Below are positions 24,601-32,100 of a stretch of DNA of 64,000 bases, piece by piece. Below the pieces are notes generated by a model that made no database searches, was not told the origin of the DNA, and was given only the letters and a program-made list of their open reading frames with translations. This stretch comes from Romanomermis culicivorax (Eukaryota; Nematoda; Enoplea; Mermithida; Mermithidae), in assembly GCA_963922205.1 (NCBI GenBank), contig CAWUHX010000297.1, positions 115,001 to 179,000 on the forward strand. The letters are read 5' to 3'. The number at the start of each line of letters is the position of its first letter. Within the stretch, counting starts at the first letter, position 1. The position numbers and the translations under genes were made by a program.

Positions 24601-25695
24601 ATGAAATTTTGACCATGAAATTTCGATCACTAAACTTTGATCATGAACTTTTGATAACGAAAGTTTGATAATGAAACTTAAATCATGAAACTTGTTTCAT
24701 GGTGAAAGTAATTAAGAAATTTTCACCATGAAACTTTATCACGAAACTTTGGTCAGGAATCTTTGATCATGAGAGTTTGCTTATGAACGTTTAATCATGA
24801 AAAATTGATCATGAAACTTTGACCATGAAGTTTTGACTATGTAAGTTTTATGATGAAACTTTGATCATCAAACATTGATCATGAAATTTTGACCACGAAG
24901 TTGCGATCACAAAACTTTGATCATGAAACTTTGATCATGAAACTTTGATCACGAAACTTTAATAATGAAAAATTGATCATGTAACTTTAATCATGAACCC
25001 TTGACGTTGTAAATTCAATCATGAAATTTTGATTGTGAAACTATGATCATGAAACCTTGACCTTGTACGTTCGGTCATAAAACTTTGATCAAGAATTTTC
25101 GATCATATAGCTTTAATCACGAAACTTTCTTCATGGAGGTTTGTTTAATCACAAAACTTTGGAACTTTGTTCATTAATCCGCCTTTCTAATTGAAAAAAT
25201 TTTCAAGCTTGAATTATTTTTGTGCAACATGACCATTTTGTCAACCATGTGAAACATGTGGAAATCAAAAAGTGTCTCATTTTTAGATTCAGTCCATTTT
25301 TGGTCGGAAATATCAATTGGTTGAGCGATCATTCGAAATCAGTGCTAATAATGATGATCAGGTTGCTGAAACTGTAGAAAAGAAGGTTGAAAAGAAGTAA
25401 GTGGATTGTTTTACAAATTTTCTTGTGAAATGCTCTTCATAAGGCTCATGAAGTATTTTCTTTGATCTCTTACTTGTTTTTTGGTCGAAACTCAAAGTTG
25501 AGCATTTTCATGATGAAGTATGAATTCAAATAAGCTTTGTTATATTTTTTAAGGTTATTGCACATGCAAAATCAGATGGATAATGTGCAGAGTTTACTAA
25601 GTCTGATCAGTCAAAAATTGAATATTGCTGATGAATCATTTGATCGATCTGCGATGAAAGTTAGAGAAAGGGAAGCAATAGTTGATAGTAAATGA
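6644..25695 (+). CDS. TRPA-type ankyrin-repeat cation channel, 21 exons
   Basis: Twenty-one exons join with consistent phases into about 1,124 codons, close to the usual TRPA1 length (about 1,100-1,200). Exons: 6644-6799, 7125-7281, 7456-7631, 7854-8073, 8526-8854, 9078-9201, 9344-9599, 10822-10986, 11048-11162, 11926-12092, 12163-12247, 15522-15581, 15638-15751, 15827-15897, 15954-16089, 18119-18402, 20763-20892, 22475-22663, 23322-23510, 25287-25396, 25554-25695. All introns are GT..AG. The ATG at 6644 is the first after an in-frame stop at 6608. Order: short N-terminus, about 16 ankyrin repeats, linker, six membrane helices with a pore loop, TRPA C-terminus with a coiled-coil-like tail. 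Members are tetrameric plasma-membrane Ca2+-permeable channels sensing irritants, heat or force; which stimulus applies here cannot be read. No stop or frameshift interrupts it. Exon 5 has a weak donor (GTTTAT). Confidence 0.9.
7125..12247 (+). CDS. Ankyrin-repeat exons (2-11) of the TRPA channel
   Basis: Repeated TALH/TPLH signatures mark the ankyrin units: SGLHFSA, TPLHVAVESGD, SALHWAAQLDH, TALHWAAK, TALHLAVDSGQ, TALHLAASQGH, TPLHRAAMFDH, TPLHAATKQGS, SPLHFAAR, TAVMLACENGH, VVHLAAMNGH and TALHYAAATNQ. I count about 16 units including weak ones. This domain forms the cytoplasmic solenoid of TRPA channels. Exon borders fall inside repeats rather than between them. A CC pair sits at the end of exon 9; whether it matches the electrophile-sensing cysteines of TRPA1 cannot be decided without an alignment. 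Confidence 0.9.
8085..8350 (-). mobile_element. tRNA-derived SINE, copy 1
   Basis: On the minus strand, TAGCACAGTTGG (8191-8202) matches the pol III A box exactly, and GGGTTCGAGCTCC (8147-8159) is a B box with one extra base. The anticodon-arm-like segment is closest to a CTT (Lys) loop, which is uncertain. The body contains a segment that reads ATATGCTGGCGATGTGGATT on the minus strand. It lies in intron 4 of the TRPA gene. Confidence 0.65.
9620..10385. repeat. AT-rich tandem repeat TTTAATTCA / TTTAATTAA
   Basis: About 760 bases of tandem 9-10-bp units (TTTAATTCAT, grading into TTTAATTAAT and back) fill most of intron 7 of the TRPA gene, starting about 20 bases after the exon 7 donor. Confidence 0.9.
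11380..11860 (-). mobile_element. Cluster of truncated SINE copies
   Basis: Three damaged copies of the same tRNA-derived family lie in intron 9 of the TRPA gene. 11382-11440 is a body fragment. 11455-11650 includes GGCTCGAACCCTC and GTGCTAACAGAGCC (reversed B and A boxes). 11695-11860 includes GGGCTAACCGATG and the 5' GTGCATGCAGAGTG part. Confidence 0.55.
12830..13145 (+). repeat. Dispersed repeat family 'GTCACTCAAAGG', copy 1
   Basis: This block shares TGTTATGTTTA, a GTCACTCAAA(A/G)G core and GCAACAGTTCTCT with 16200-16480 and 16730-17020, all in the same orientation in introns of the TRPA gene. Its open frame is not conserved between the copies, so no protein is called. Confidence 0.55.
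13830..13899. repeat. 70-bp GC-rich palindrome with G runs
   Basis: ATAACCATACATGC and GCATGTATGGTTAT close a hairpin whose inner arms are ATAGGGGGTAGGGGGG and its near-complement CCCCCCTACCCCCTAT. The G runs could also form a quadruplex. It stands out in AT-rich intron 11 of the TRPA gene. Confidence 0.85.
13970..15475 (+). repeat. Dispersed repeat shared with 19250-19990, split by a fold-back insertion
   Basis: Segments 13970-14089 and 14862-15475 match, in order, the single block 19250-19990. Shared words include AATTTTCAAATTA, AGTGCTGTATGTCAGCAGA, GAGCTAGGCTTGAA-like and TTTTCTCAGAC. The interruption at 14090-14861 is the fold-back element. The family is unknown and no coding capacity is seen. 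Confidence 0.6.
14090..14861. mobile_element. Fold-back element, copy B, with 10-bp flanking duplication
   Basis: The left arm 14100-14345 (reversed blocks GTAGAAAGTATT, ATACAGGAG) and the right arm 14555-14850 (TACTTTCTACAT, CCTCCGGATC) are inverted. The centre contains ATGCTTAAGCATTGTTTT as in copy A. TTTACAATCA occurs at 14090-14099 and 14852-14861, consistent with a 9-10-bp target duplication of the kind made by Foldback/MULE elements. Confidence 0.6.
15522..25695 (+). CDS. Linker, membrane and pore exons (12-21) of the TRPA channel
   Basis: Exon 14 has the TRPA pre-membrane signature (GRVQLLTHPLTMNYLSHKW). Exon 15 gives helix S1. Exon 16 (QIYCNGRAYFSDLVNYVEWG, then two hydrophobic helices and LFFLQR) covers the S2-S4 region. 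Exon 17 (RIGIYIIMFRQVLGTIFKVL) covers S4-S5 and S5. Exon 18 holds the pore loop with TMGEFEF, an acidic filter as in other TRPA proteins, then S6 ending LLLVNLL. Exon 19 begins IGLSIDDIKEIQRNATLKRL, the conserved post-S6 TRPA segment. The last two exons form a helical, charged tail ending at TGA 25693-25695. Confidence 0.9.
16200..17020 (+). repeat. Dispersed repeat family 'GTCACTCAAAGG', copies 2 and 3
   Basis: Two direct copies, 16200-16480 and 16730-17020, share TGTTATGTTTAA, TAGGTCACTCAAAGGAGCTT and GCAACAGTTCT with each other and with 12830-13145. They lie in intron 15 of the TRPA gene. Confidence 0.55.
17021..18118. other. Rest of TRPA intron 15
   Basis: AT-rich non-coding DNA. Positions 17570-17770 have short imperfect repeats of GTGGCTAT(A/T)GTG. 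Nothing else was recognised. Confidence 0.4.
18700..18960 (+). repeat. Dispersed repeat shared (inverted) with 49880-50110
   Basis: GGTAATATGGAGAAGTCGGG and the following TGTGAATGTACACTTGC-like stretch match the reverse complement of 49920-50070. The minus frame there reads MGNIEKLGRKLSCKCRL and the frame here MEKSGRESGCECTLARP. This could be part of a repeated coding element; it lies in intron 16 of the TRPA gene. Confidence 0.45.
19250..19990 (+). repeat. Dispersed repeat, undisrupted copy
   Basis: An undisrupted counterpart of 13970-15475 in intron 16 of the TRPA gene. Because it lacks the fold-back DNA, it shows the pre-insertion state. Confidence 0.55.
20275..20460 (+). mobile_element. 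tRNA-derived SINE copy in + orientation
   Basis: CGGTTAGGGCATTTGGG (A-box region) and GAGGGTTCAAACCTC (B-box region) are followed by the SINE body TTATTTTTCTGATGCAC and GGATTTGGGTAT, shared with the copies at 26.4 and 27.2 kb. Confidence 0.6.
21540..21805. repeat. Tandem repeat AATTTAAAATTTA
   Basis: About 20 degenerate units of roughly 12 bases (AAATTTAATTCA, AAATTTAGTTTA) in intron 17 of the TRPA gene. Overlapping open frames on both strands reading Lys-Phe-Asn-Leu strings are artefacts of the unit. Confidence 0.85.
22785..23312. repeat. Tandem repeat of ATGTTATAACATGGGAT type
   Basis: About 30 imperfect units of 16-17 bases, each containing the palindromic core TGTTATAACA. The array fills intron 18 of the TRPA gene and ends about 10 bases before the exon 19 acceptor. 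Confidence 0.85.
23690..24030. repeat. Second TTTAATTCA tandem tract
   Basis: The same 9-10-bp unit as at 9620-10385, here in intron 19 of the TRPA gene. Confidence 0.8.
24420..25175. repeat. Tandem repeat AAACTTTGATCATG (14 bp)
   Basis: About 50 degenerate 14-bp units, each with the palindrome TGATCA followed by TGAAACTT, fill most of intron 19 of the TRPA gene. Confidence 0.9.
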
Positions 25696-25745
25696 TACAT
25701 TTTACGGTCGGTACGGTTGTATTGCATCTACTTCGCTGAAATGAA

Positions 25746-25751
25746 AATAAA
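25746..25751 (+). promoter_or_regulatory. Poly(A) signal of the TRPA gene
   Basis: AATAAA lies 50 bases after the TGA stop codon of the channel. Confidence 0.6.
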
Positions 25752-25799
25752 GTTACTTATAATTTGGAAATTTTAGTCTCTTTTTCCTACGGCTGGAAA

Positions 25800-26100
25800 G
25801 GCAGGCATTACATAGCTGTGTGTTTTAAAAAGTGCCCACTTCAAATGAGAGGCGAAAAACTCGGGTGTACTTTCTAGATCAAGGTGGAACTTTACACGTC
25901 GAAGCTTCGGTCATACTTTCTAATCCCCCTGTATCACACTGCACATTATACAAATTCATATCATATCACACTGTCAACTATACTTTCTACACCCCTGTAC
26001 AGCACCTCACAGTTATGGCGGTATGCTTTAATGCCTACGTTTTGTACACAGATATCTTTTGTGTATATACTCTACGGGACTGAATAACTACTCCCACTTC
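25800..26100 (+). mobile_element. Fold-back family arm, copy C
   Basis: GTACTTTCTAGATCAAGGT, GAAGCTTCGGTCATACTTTC and CTATACTTTCTACACCCCTG match the right arms of the fold-back elements at 3780-5710 and 14090-14861. Only one arm is recognisable here. Confidence 0.55.
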
Positions 26101-26104
26101 ATAG

Positions 26105-26310
26105 GAATGGGATTCTTTGGGTGCTTCTTGCCGCCTACGGGGCAATATTCCACAGGCTAGCTTCTGCCTGATGAGCAGGACTTGTTCATCTACCTACTTC
26201 ATAAATAGAATAGGCCCACCTCACCATCCACTGCAGCTTCCTGCCAAGATGCTGAGTGGGCCGGGCGAGAAGGGTTCCAAGCTTGCCTACCTAATTTATC
26301 GACCCTGTAA
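26105..26310 (+). repeat. Dispersed repeat shared with 48530-48730
   Basis: ATTCCACAGGCTAGCTT, GACTTGTTCATCTACCTAC, TCATAAATAGAATAGG and CAAGATGCTGAGTGG recur with small changes at 48580-48690 in the same orientation. Family unknown. Confidence 0.6.
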
Positions 26311-26399
26311 GGATGGAAGGCTGTTTCTGCCTATGGCCAGCAACAGAAGTCTGAGAGCGTAACCTGGTTCTAGAGTACATCCACCTGTTCATCAACCAG

Positions 26400-26600
26400 C
26401 ATGCCCTGCACACAACACCTCTACTACAACCAAAATTTCCGGACCACCCACGTGGCATGGTCGCGCATGTGCCTTCTATGCATCTATGCAAGAGGTTGGG
26501 GGGTCAAGATCCTCACTGAGCATTATTTTTCGGGTGCACTGGATATGTGGACCTGGGCATACGACATTTTTGACCATCCAGGACCCTTCCTCCTTGAACG
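26400..26600 (+). mobile_element. tRNA-derived SINE copy
   Basis: GGGGGTCAAGATCCTCACTG (B-box region), GCATTATTTTTCGGGTGCAC and GGGCATACGACATTTTT match the SINE body seen at 27.2-27.4 kb. The A-box half is badly degraded. Confidence 0.5.
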
Positions 26601-27214
26601 CATGAAGGGTGTTGTAATGGTGTTTCTGGAGGCTGTCTTGCACACACCACCACCACGACAACTGTTATATTTGAAATGAATGAGGGGTTAAAGATCCCCC
26701 AGGCCATTACCTGTCCTAGTCCGTGAGTTGGAAAAGAATGGAGAGTTGGCAGGAGAGATAACCATTTATCGTCCTTAATGCACGTGTTTCCTACCATCCA
26801 CACTTACCCGAAAAGGACTTAAACTTAAGTACAAAACCCGCAAATAATGATCCAAATTAGCAAGCCTTTGGTTTCCTAATTTGAACCTACCCAAGCTTAT
26901 TTAAGAAAGTGGAGACGTTTCTCCTATACATGTTTACCTAATGAAAACACACTTTCAAAAACCAAAAACGAAAACACACTTTCAAAAACCAAAATACAAA
27001 GGGGCGTGGTTATACAGAAGTTTCGCCCGTGCTGGGAATGGCGAAACCAATACGAATAATAATAAAAAAGAAAAAACTCACACGCACACCTGCCGAATCC
27101 ACTTCCCTCAGTAAACAGCCTGGAATGGTCTACTATGCTCAATCCAAATCGTACCTGCAGGCGCTTCTTCGAAAACGACAAACAATTACGAAATTGTACA
27201 GAAATCGGCGGAAA

Positions 27215-27380
27215 ACACACTACAACACAACCACAACTTCCAAACTGCCTGTGTGGCTCCTTTAGCGCAGTGAGTGGCCCAACTCCCTTGTATACAGAGG
27301 GCTAAAGGTTCGAGCCCCTCATCGAGCATTATTTTTCTATGGAGCTGGCCACATGGATTGGGGCATACGACATTTTGTGA
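27215..27380 (+). mobile_element. tRNA-derived SINE copy, best preserved in + orientation
   Basis: TTTAGCGCAGTGAGTGG (A-box region) and AAGGTTCGAGCCCC (B box) are followed by GAGCATTATTTTTCTATGG and GGATTGGGGCATACGACATT. It lies 265 bases left of the LTR element. Confidence 0.65.
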
Positions 27381-27642
27381 ACAATCGAATTTCCTGATTT
27401 TCCAGCTTCCAATCAATTGAAGGTCTGGATGATGAAGCAACAAAACAGTTCGACACCATGATGTGACAAATTATACTAATAAGCAAATTTATTTATGAAC
27501 AGGAAAAAGGAACGATCTTTTACATATAAAACAATCATCTACACACACAGGAAAGAAGCATATATCTGAGTAAAATTTTGAATATGCAAATATGATGTAA
27601 ACACGATTCTGGAATCTGATGTTGTGCTGCATTGTCATTATG

Positions 27643-27646
27643 CAGT
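27643..27646. repeat. Target site duplication CAGT (left)
   Basis: CAGT directly precedes the TGTAACG terminus of the left LTR and recurs directly after the right LTR. Confidence 0.8.
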
Positions 27647-28555
27647 TGTAACGACCAGATTTGTGTGAGGTACTTTACTTCTAACCAACGGTCGCTATGG
27701 CGGGAACGAAAAGGGGCGCGGGCGGTACAATACGAGGCGATACGGCTTTACAATAATCGACGGCTGCTTTAGACGTCGATACGACAACAATACAAAACGC
27801 GTCTCGATTTATAATACGAACGGGGGCCTCGGTTTAAGTTGCTTTCGTACAATTGGCCGCTTGCAAATATATAAAAACGGACGGGGCGAGCGCGGAAGTC
27901 GAAAAATATAAAACCACAAGAATAATTAAAAATCAAGCTTTGCTTCTTCTTTTATATGGCGTTTTTGGCAACTCCCTGGGCGTCGCGGGAGGTCGAGCTT
28001 CTGTCCATCTTCTTCCGCCAATCGTCGTTTCCTGCTACGCTTTTTATGCTTTTCTTAGTTATGCCTTTCTAACGCTTTCCTGGTACTGTATGCTTTTTGT
28101 GCTTCGCTTGCTTTCTACGGTGGGCTTGGCCACACCTCTGTGCTTCTGTGCATGCTTCCTGTATCGGTTTCTCTGTATACACATGTTTTGTGGGGCCGCC
28201 GCTACCATTACACTTGAGACTACTGTCTGGCTGAGCTTCTACGTATTTTACTGTGTGCAGGTGTTGTTTACGATTTTTACGGGGGGGATTACTGTAGCTG
28301 TGGAATGTGTAGTTTAGTGTAGGTTCTAGGGGAACAGCTGCCGTTTGTGCAAATTAATTAGGGCATCTTAATTGGGCTACGAGGGTGTGAACGGATCAAA
28401 ATAAAGTACTTCACATAATTTTGTAGGAATGTTTGGGTGTGAATCCCAGACCCCCTTGAGACAATAAAATGCGAAAAATGAAATAATATCTAATAAATGT
28501 CTATCACATACAGTATGCTACATATTTACAGTACTGCTCTAGCAGGTACGTTACA
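27647..28555 (-). repeat. 3' LTR (left copy)
   Basis: 909 bases bounded by the perfect inverted termini TGTAACG and CGTTACA. Relative to the minus-strand genes this is the 3' LTR. On the + strand it holds TATATAAAA near 27868 and a long antisense frame with several hydrophobic segments (27853-28317). Both LTRs keep the frame, though this one has no ATG start and is probably chance. Confidence 0.9.
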
Positions 28556-28567
28556 TTTCCCCTCCTT
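28556..28567 (-). promoter_or_regulatory. Polypurine tract
   Basis: On the minus strand AAGGAGGGGAAA abuts the LTR start TGTAACG, the expected place for the plus-strand DNA primer. Confidence 0.8.
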
Positions 28568-28587
28568 GCGGAGTTGAATGTCCTCAT

Positions 28588-29811
28588 TCAAGGCTTTGGA
28601 GGTTGAGGAGGGGTGGGGGCAGTTTCGATGGGTGCTTTCCGAGGGCAGAAAGGGGTTGTCTCGTTAACATGTACTGTAAATGTAATATTCTTATGGGGGT
28701 GTTTGAGGGTAACGTTGGGGTACATGAAATTTTTAACTGTATAGGGCCCGTTTTGGCGAGGGAGGAATTTTGGAGTCAGCCCTTGTTTACACGAATGATT
28801 TTTGTAAAGAATCAGATCACCTGCCTTGTAATGTATGTTCTGAGCATGCTTGTTATACTGACGGGTATAGTGGTCCTGAGCTTTTTGTAAACTTTTCTGC
28901 ATGGTTGAGAGTGCTTCTGTAAAATGCGATTTTACACGAAGGGTGTAATCGTCTAAATCAACCATGTAGGACGTGGGGAAAAAATTTAAGGCTGCGTCTG
29001 ACGGCAGATTAGCTTGCCTACCGTGGAGTAATTCAAACGGGGGATACAAAGTGCTATCATTTTTATGAATGTTGATCGAAAAAACAGCATAGGGTAGATA
29101 AGTATCCCAATCAGTGTGATTTGAATTGATGTACATGCGGATACGGGTGGCTAGGGTCTGGTTGCAACGCTCAACTTCCCCATTGGCAATGGGATGGTAT
29201 GGGGTAGTATGAATTTTCTGAGTATTGCATAAACTGGTGATCCGTGAGAAGAGATCGGATACAAAATCAGAGCCACGATCACAATGGATGATTTTTGGGG
29301 ACCCATGACCGCAAACAATTTTGGTTAAGAATAGCTTGGCAATAGTGGCTGCAGTGATGTCAGGGGTCGGGAATGCCTCTACATACTTTGTGAAATAGTT
29401 GATGAAAAGGACAATGAATCGGTTGCCGTCTTCAGTGAGGTGTAATGGTCCCATGCAATCAACACCGACTCTATCAAATGGGCCAGTCGGCTGAATTGGT
29501 ACCAGATTTGCATGTAATTTGTGCTGGAGGGCTTTCTGTGTCTGGCATGGGTGGCAAGTTTTGCAGTAACATTTGATATCACGGCTCATTTTGGGCCAAA
29601 AATATTTTTGTCTGAGCAAGTGTAAAGTTTTTCGGGCAGCAAAATGACCTGTGAATTTGCTGTCAGGATGTGAGGCAATGAGTTGCTGGACCTGTGACTT
29701 GGGAATGTATAGTTTTGCTTGTTTGTCGACTATACGGATGAGGATGTTTTGATGCACTGCGAATTTGATCAGGGTAAGGGGGTGTTTTTGGGCGATTTTT
29801 GCTAAAATACT
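28588..29811 (-). pseudogene. Integrase of the LTR element
   Basis: Inserts the cDNA into the genome. The zinc-binding region has the motif GHFAARKT, QKYFWPKM and CxxC (CKTCHPC), but the first His-containing part looks altered. The catalytic core has Asp in VDCMGPL, Asp in HCDRGSDF and Glu in NGEVERCNQTL, so the DDE triad is present. The C-terminal part has a basic region, then a Pro-rich tail ending at 28588. The frame opens at 29811 but is offset by one nucleotide from the RNase H frame, consistent with a single-base lesion near 29811. It directly precedes the polypurine tract. Confidence 0.85.
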
Positions 29812-30413
29812 TTGACAGTTGGATCAGTACGTTGGAGTTCGGCAAAATTTTTTTGTTGCTCTTCTTGTTCAGTTGCTTCGGCCTCAAGAACAGAATTTAT
29901 GGTGGATATTTCAGGGTGGGTTTCTAATTGCTCGATATCAAAGGATTGCTTTGCTGTCTGTGAGAGGAATCGAGAAACTGCATCTGCGTTGCGGTTAGCA
30001 GTGCCTTTCTTAGGTCGAATGTCTAGCTGAATACCGGAGAGGGCTAATCCCCAACGGGCAATGCGAGGGGACGGGTTTTCCTTTTGTAAGACTGCCTGGA
30101 CTGCTGTATGGTCAGTGTGTACAATAACATGTTGCTGGAAAAGGTAGGGGCCGAAATACTTGACAAACTCAACTACTGCAAGGGTTTCCAACTCAGTGAT
30201 CGGGTAGTTGCGTTCTGCGGGTTTCAATGTGCGGCTCCCAAAAGCAATGGGGCGATACTGACCTGTACTGTCTAACTGACTGAGAATAGCGCCGATTCCG
30301 AGTTTTGAGGTGTCAGTTTGCAGAATAAACGGTTTTATGAAATCGGGATGCTTTAGTATTGGGGCATGAATGAGTAATTCTTTTAGCTTGGTGAATGCAT
30401 TTTGTTGTTTGGG
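29805..30413 (-). pseudogene. RNase H region of pol
   Basis: The frame reads PKQQNAFTKLKELL at its start, then LQTDTSKLGIGAIL, ITELETLAVVEFVKYF and VHTDHTAVQ, which are typical of Ty3/gypsy RNase H. In retroelements it degrades the RNA template. The frame is shifted against the RT frame at about 30413. The RT connection segment expected between YYRRFI and PKQQNAF is missing, which suggests a deletion of a few tens of bases plus a shift. Confidence 0.8.
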
Positions 30414-32100
30414 ATGAATCTTCGATAATACGAGGGTAGGCTTAGGAATGACTTAACTTCTTTTGAGCTTTTGGGTGTGGGTATGTCACAGATGGCCTGT
30501 ACCTTATGGAGGTCTGGTGAAATGCCTTGTTGAGAAATGACGTGGCCTAAGTATTGGACTTGGGGCTGGTAGAATTTGCATTTTTGTATAATTAGTTTAA
30601 GGCCTGCTTGTGAGAATCGGGCAAGAATAGTGTCTAAATGTTCCAGCATTTGGGCATGGGAGTCTGCGAATATCAAAACATCGTCGAGATATACAAGGCA
30701 TGTGTTCCATTGGAGTCTGGAAAGGATAACATCCATTAACCTTTGGAATGTGGCTGGGGCATTGGTGAGACCAAAGGGGAGGTAATTGAACTGATACTGG
30801 CCGGCTGAGCAGTTAAAGGCCGTTTTTTCTCTGTCTGCTTGTGCTATGGGAATGGAATAATATGCATTGAATTGGTCGAGGGAAGTAAAATATTTCATTC
30901 CATGTAGGGTGTCTAGAATTTCTTCTATACGGGGCAAGGGGTAGGTATCTTTTTTGGTTACTTTATTTAGACCTCGAAAATCAATGCATAAACGATGGCC
31001 TCCGTCTTTTTTTGGGACTAAAACTGCGTTGATACACCATGGAGAATTGCTCTGGCTTATGACACCTGCTGCTGCGAGTTGCTCAACCTCTGCTTGTATG
31101 ATTTGCTTTTCTTTTGGGGAAGTCGGATAAAGTTGTCTACGTATGGGTTGGGATCCATTGGTGTCAATTGTATGTGAAACGAGGGTGGTTCTACCTATGT
31201 CCATTTTGGATTTAGCATATAATGTAGGATACTTCGATAGGGCGCGTAGGAGTTGCATTTTCTCGGTTTCTGTTAGGTCACTGGAGGTTAAATTGACATT
31301 TTCTTTTAACCATGTGAATGTACCAAAACGGTTTGGCTGGTTTTTCGTTGAGGAGGTTACTTTAGTGGAAGCATCTTGTTTTGGGAAGTAATATGAGACT
31401 GTACCGATGCATGTTCCAGGGTAAAGAGTTTGGGCTCTGTCCTGTAAGTTTAAGACTGATATGCGTATGCGACTGTTTTGATTTTCGGAGACACAAGCTG
31501 CGAAATGGACTTTGGGATTCTGTTTGGGTTTCGGGGTGAATTCAAGCTGTTTGACCTGTAAGTACGATTTGGGCAAGGGGACAGTAAATTCAGTTACTGT
31601 ACGGGGTGGTAATTCTAATTTCTCGTCTAAATAAGTTCCACCGCGGGTCAAAAGAGGGCTATATTCTAGGCCATCACAGGGTAGTATGACATTGCCGAAT
31701 TTGACCTGGGACTCTTGATTGTCGATGGTATATTCCGAAAATCGACTAAGAAAGTTTTTGCCTAGAAGGATGTCTGCTGTGCAATCTTTTTGGACATGAA
31801 CCATTATTGTTTCCTGGATTGTTTGGGCTGTCACTGTGACAAAAGTGGTTCCTACAAAGTGAATCGGGAGATTATTGGCTGCTTTTGCTTGGACTAGCCG
31901 GGGTTTCACGTCTAACTGCAAAATTTGAGCAATCCGCGAATCAATGAGTGAGTAGACTGCACCAGTATCAATCATGCCTTTTGTGATTAATTTGCCGTTA
32001 AGTGTGATTGGAATATGAGGGGTATGTTTCTCAGGTACATTTTGGGGCGGCTTGTTTGACGCAGATTGGTGAATTTGATTAATGAGTTCGATTGCAGGAG
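30383..32100 (-). pseudogene. Aspartic protease and reverse transcriptase of pol
   Basis: Protease: GMIDTGAVYSLIDS near 31975 is the DTGA active site of retropepsins. Reverse transcriptase: the palm is marked by LVPKKDGGHRLCIDFRGLNK, FTSLDQFNAYYSI, FNYLPFGLTNAPATFQRLMD, and YLDDVLIF, whose YLDD is the catalytic box. This is clear Ty3/gypsy-type RT. The ATG at 31975 lies inside the protease; the same frame is open upstream through the glycoprotein tail, so the protease is joined to env rather than to gag. The frame ends early at 30383 because of a lesion after YYRRFIP. Confidence 0.88.

Noticed and set aside
26400-26800. Several overlapping frames of 60-96 codons on both strands
   Set aside because: They fall in SINE and other repeat sequence and change frame between copies.
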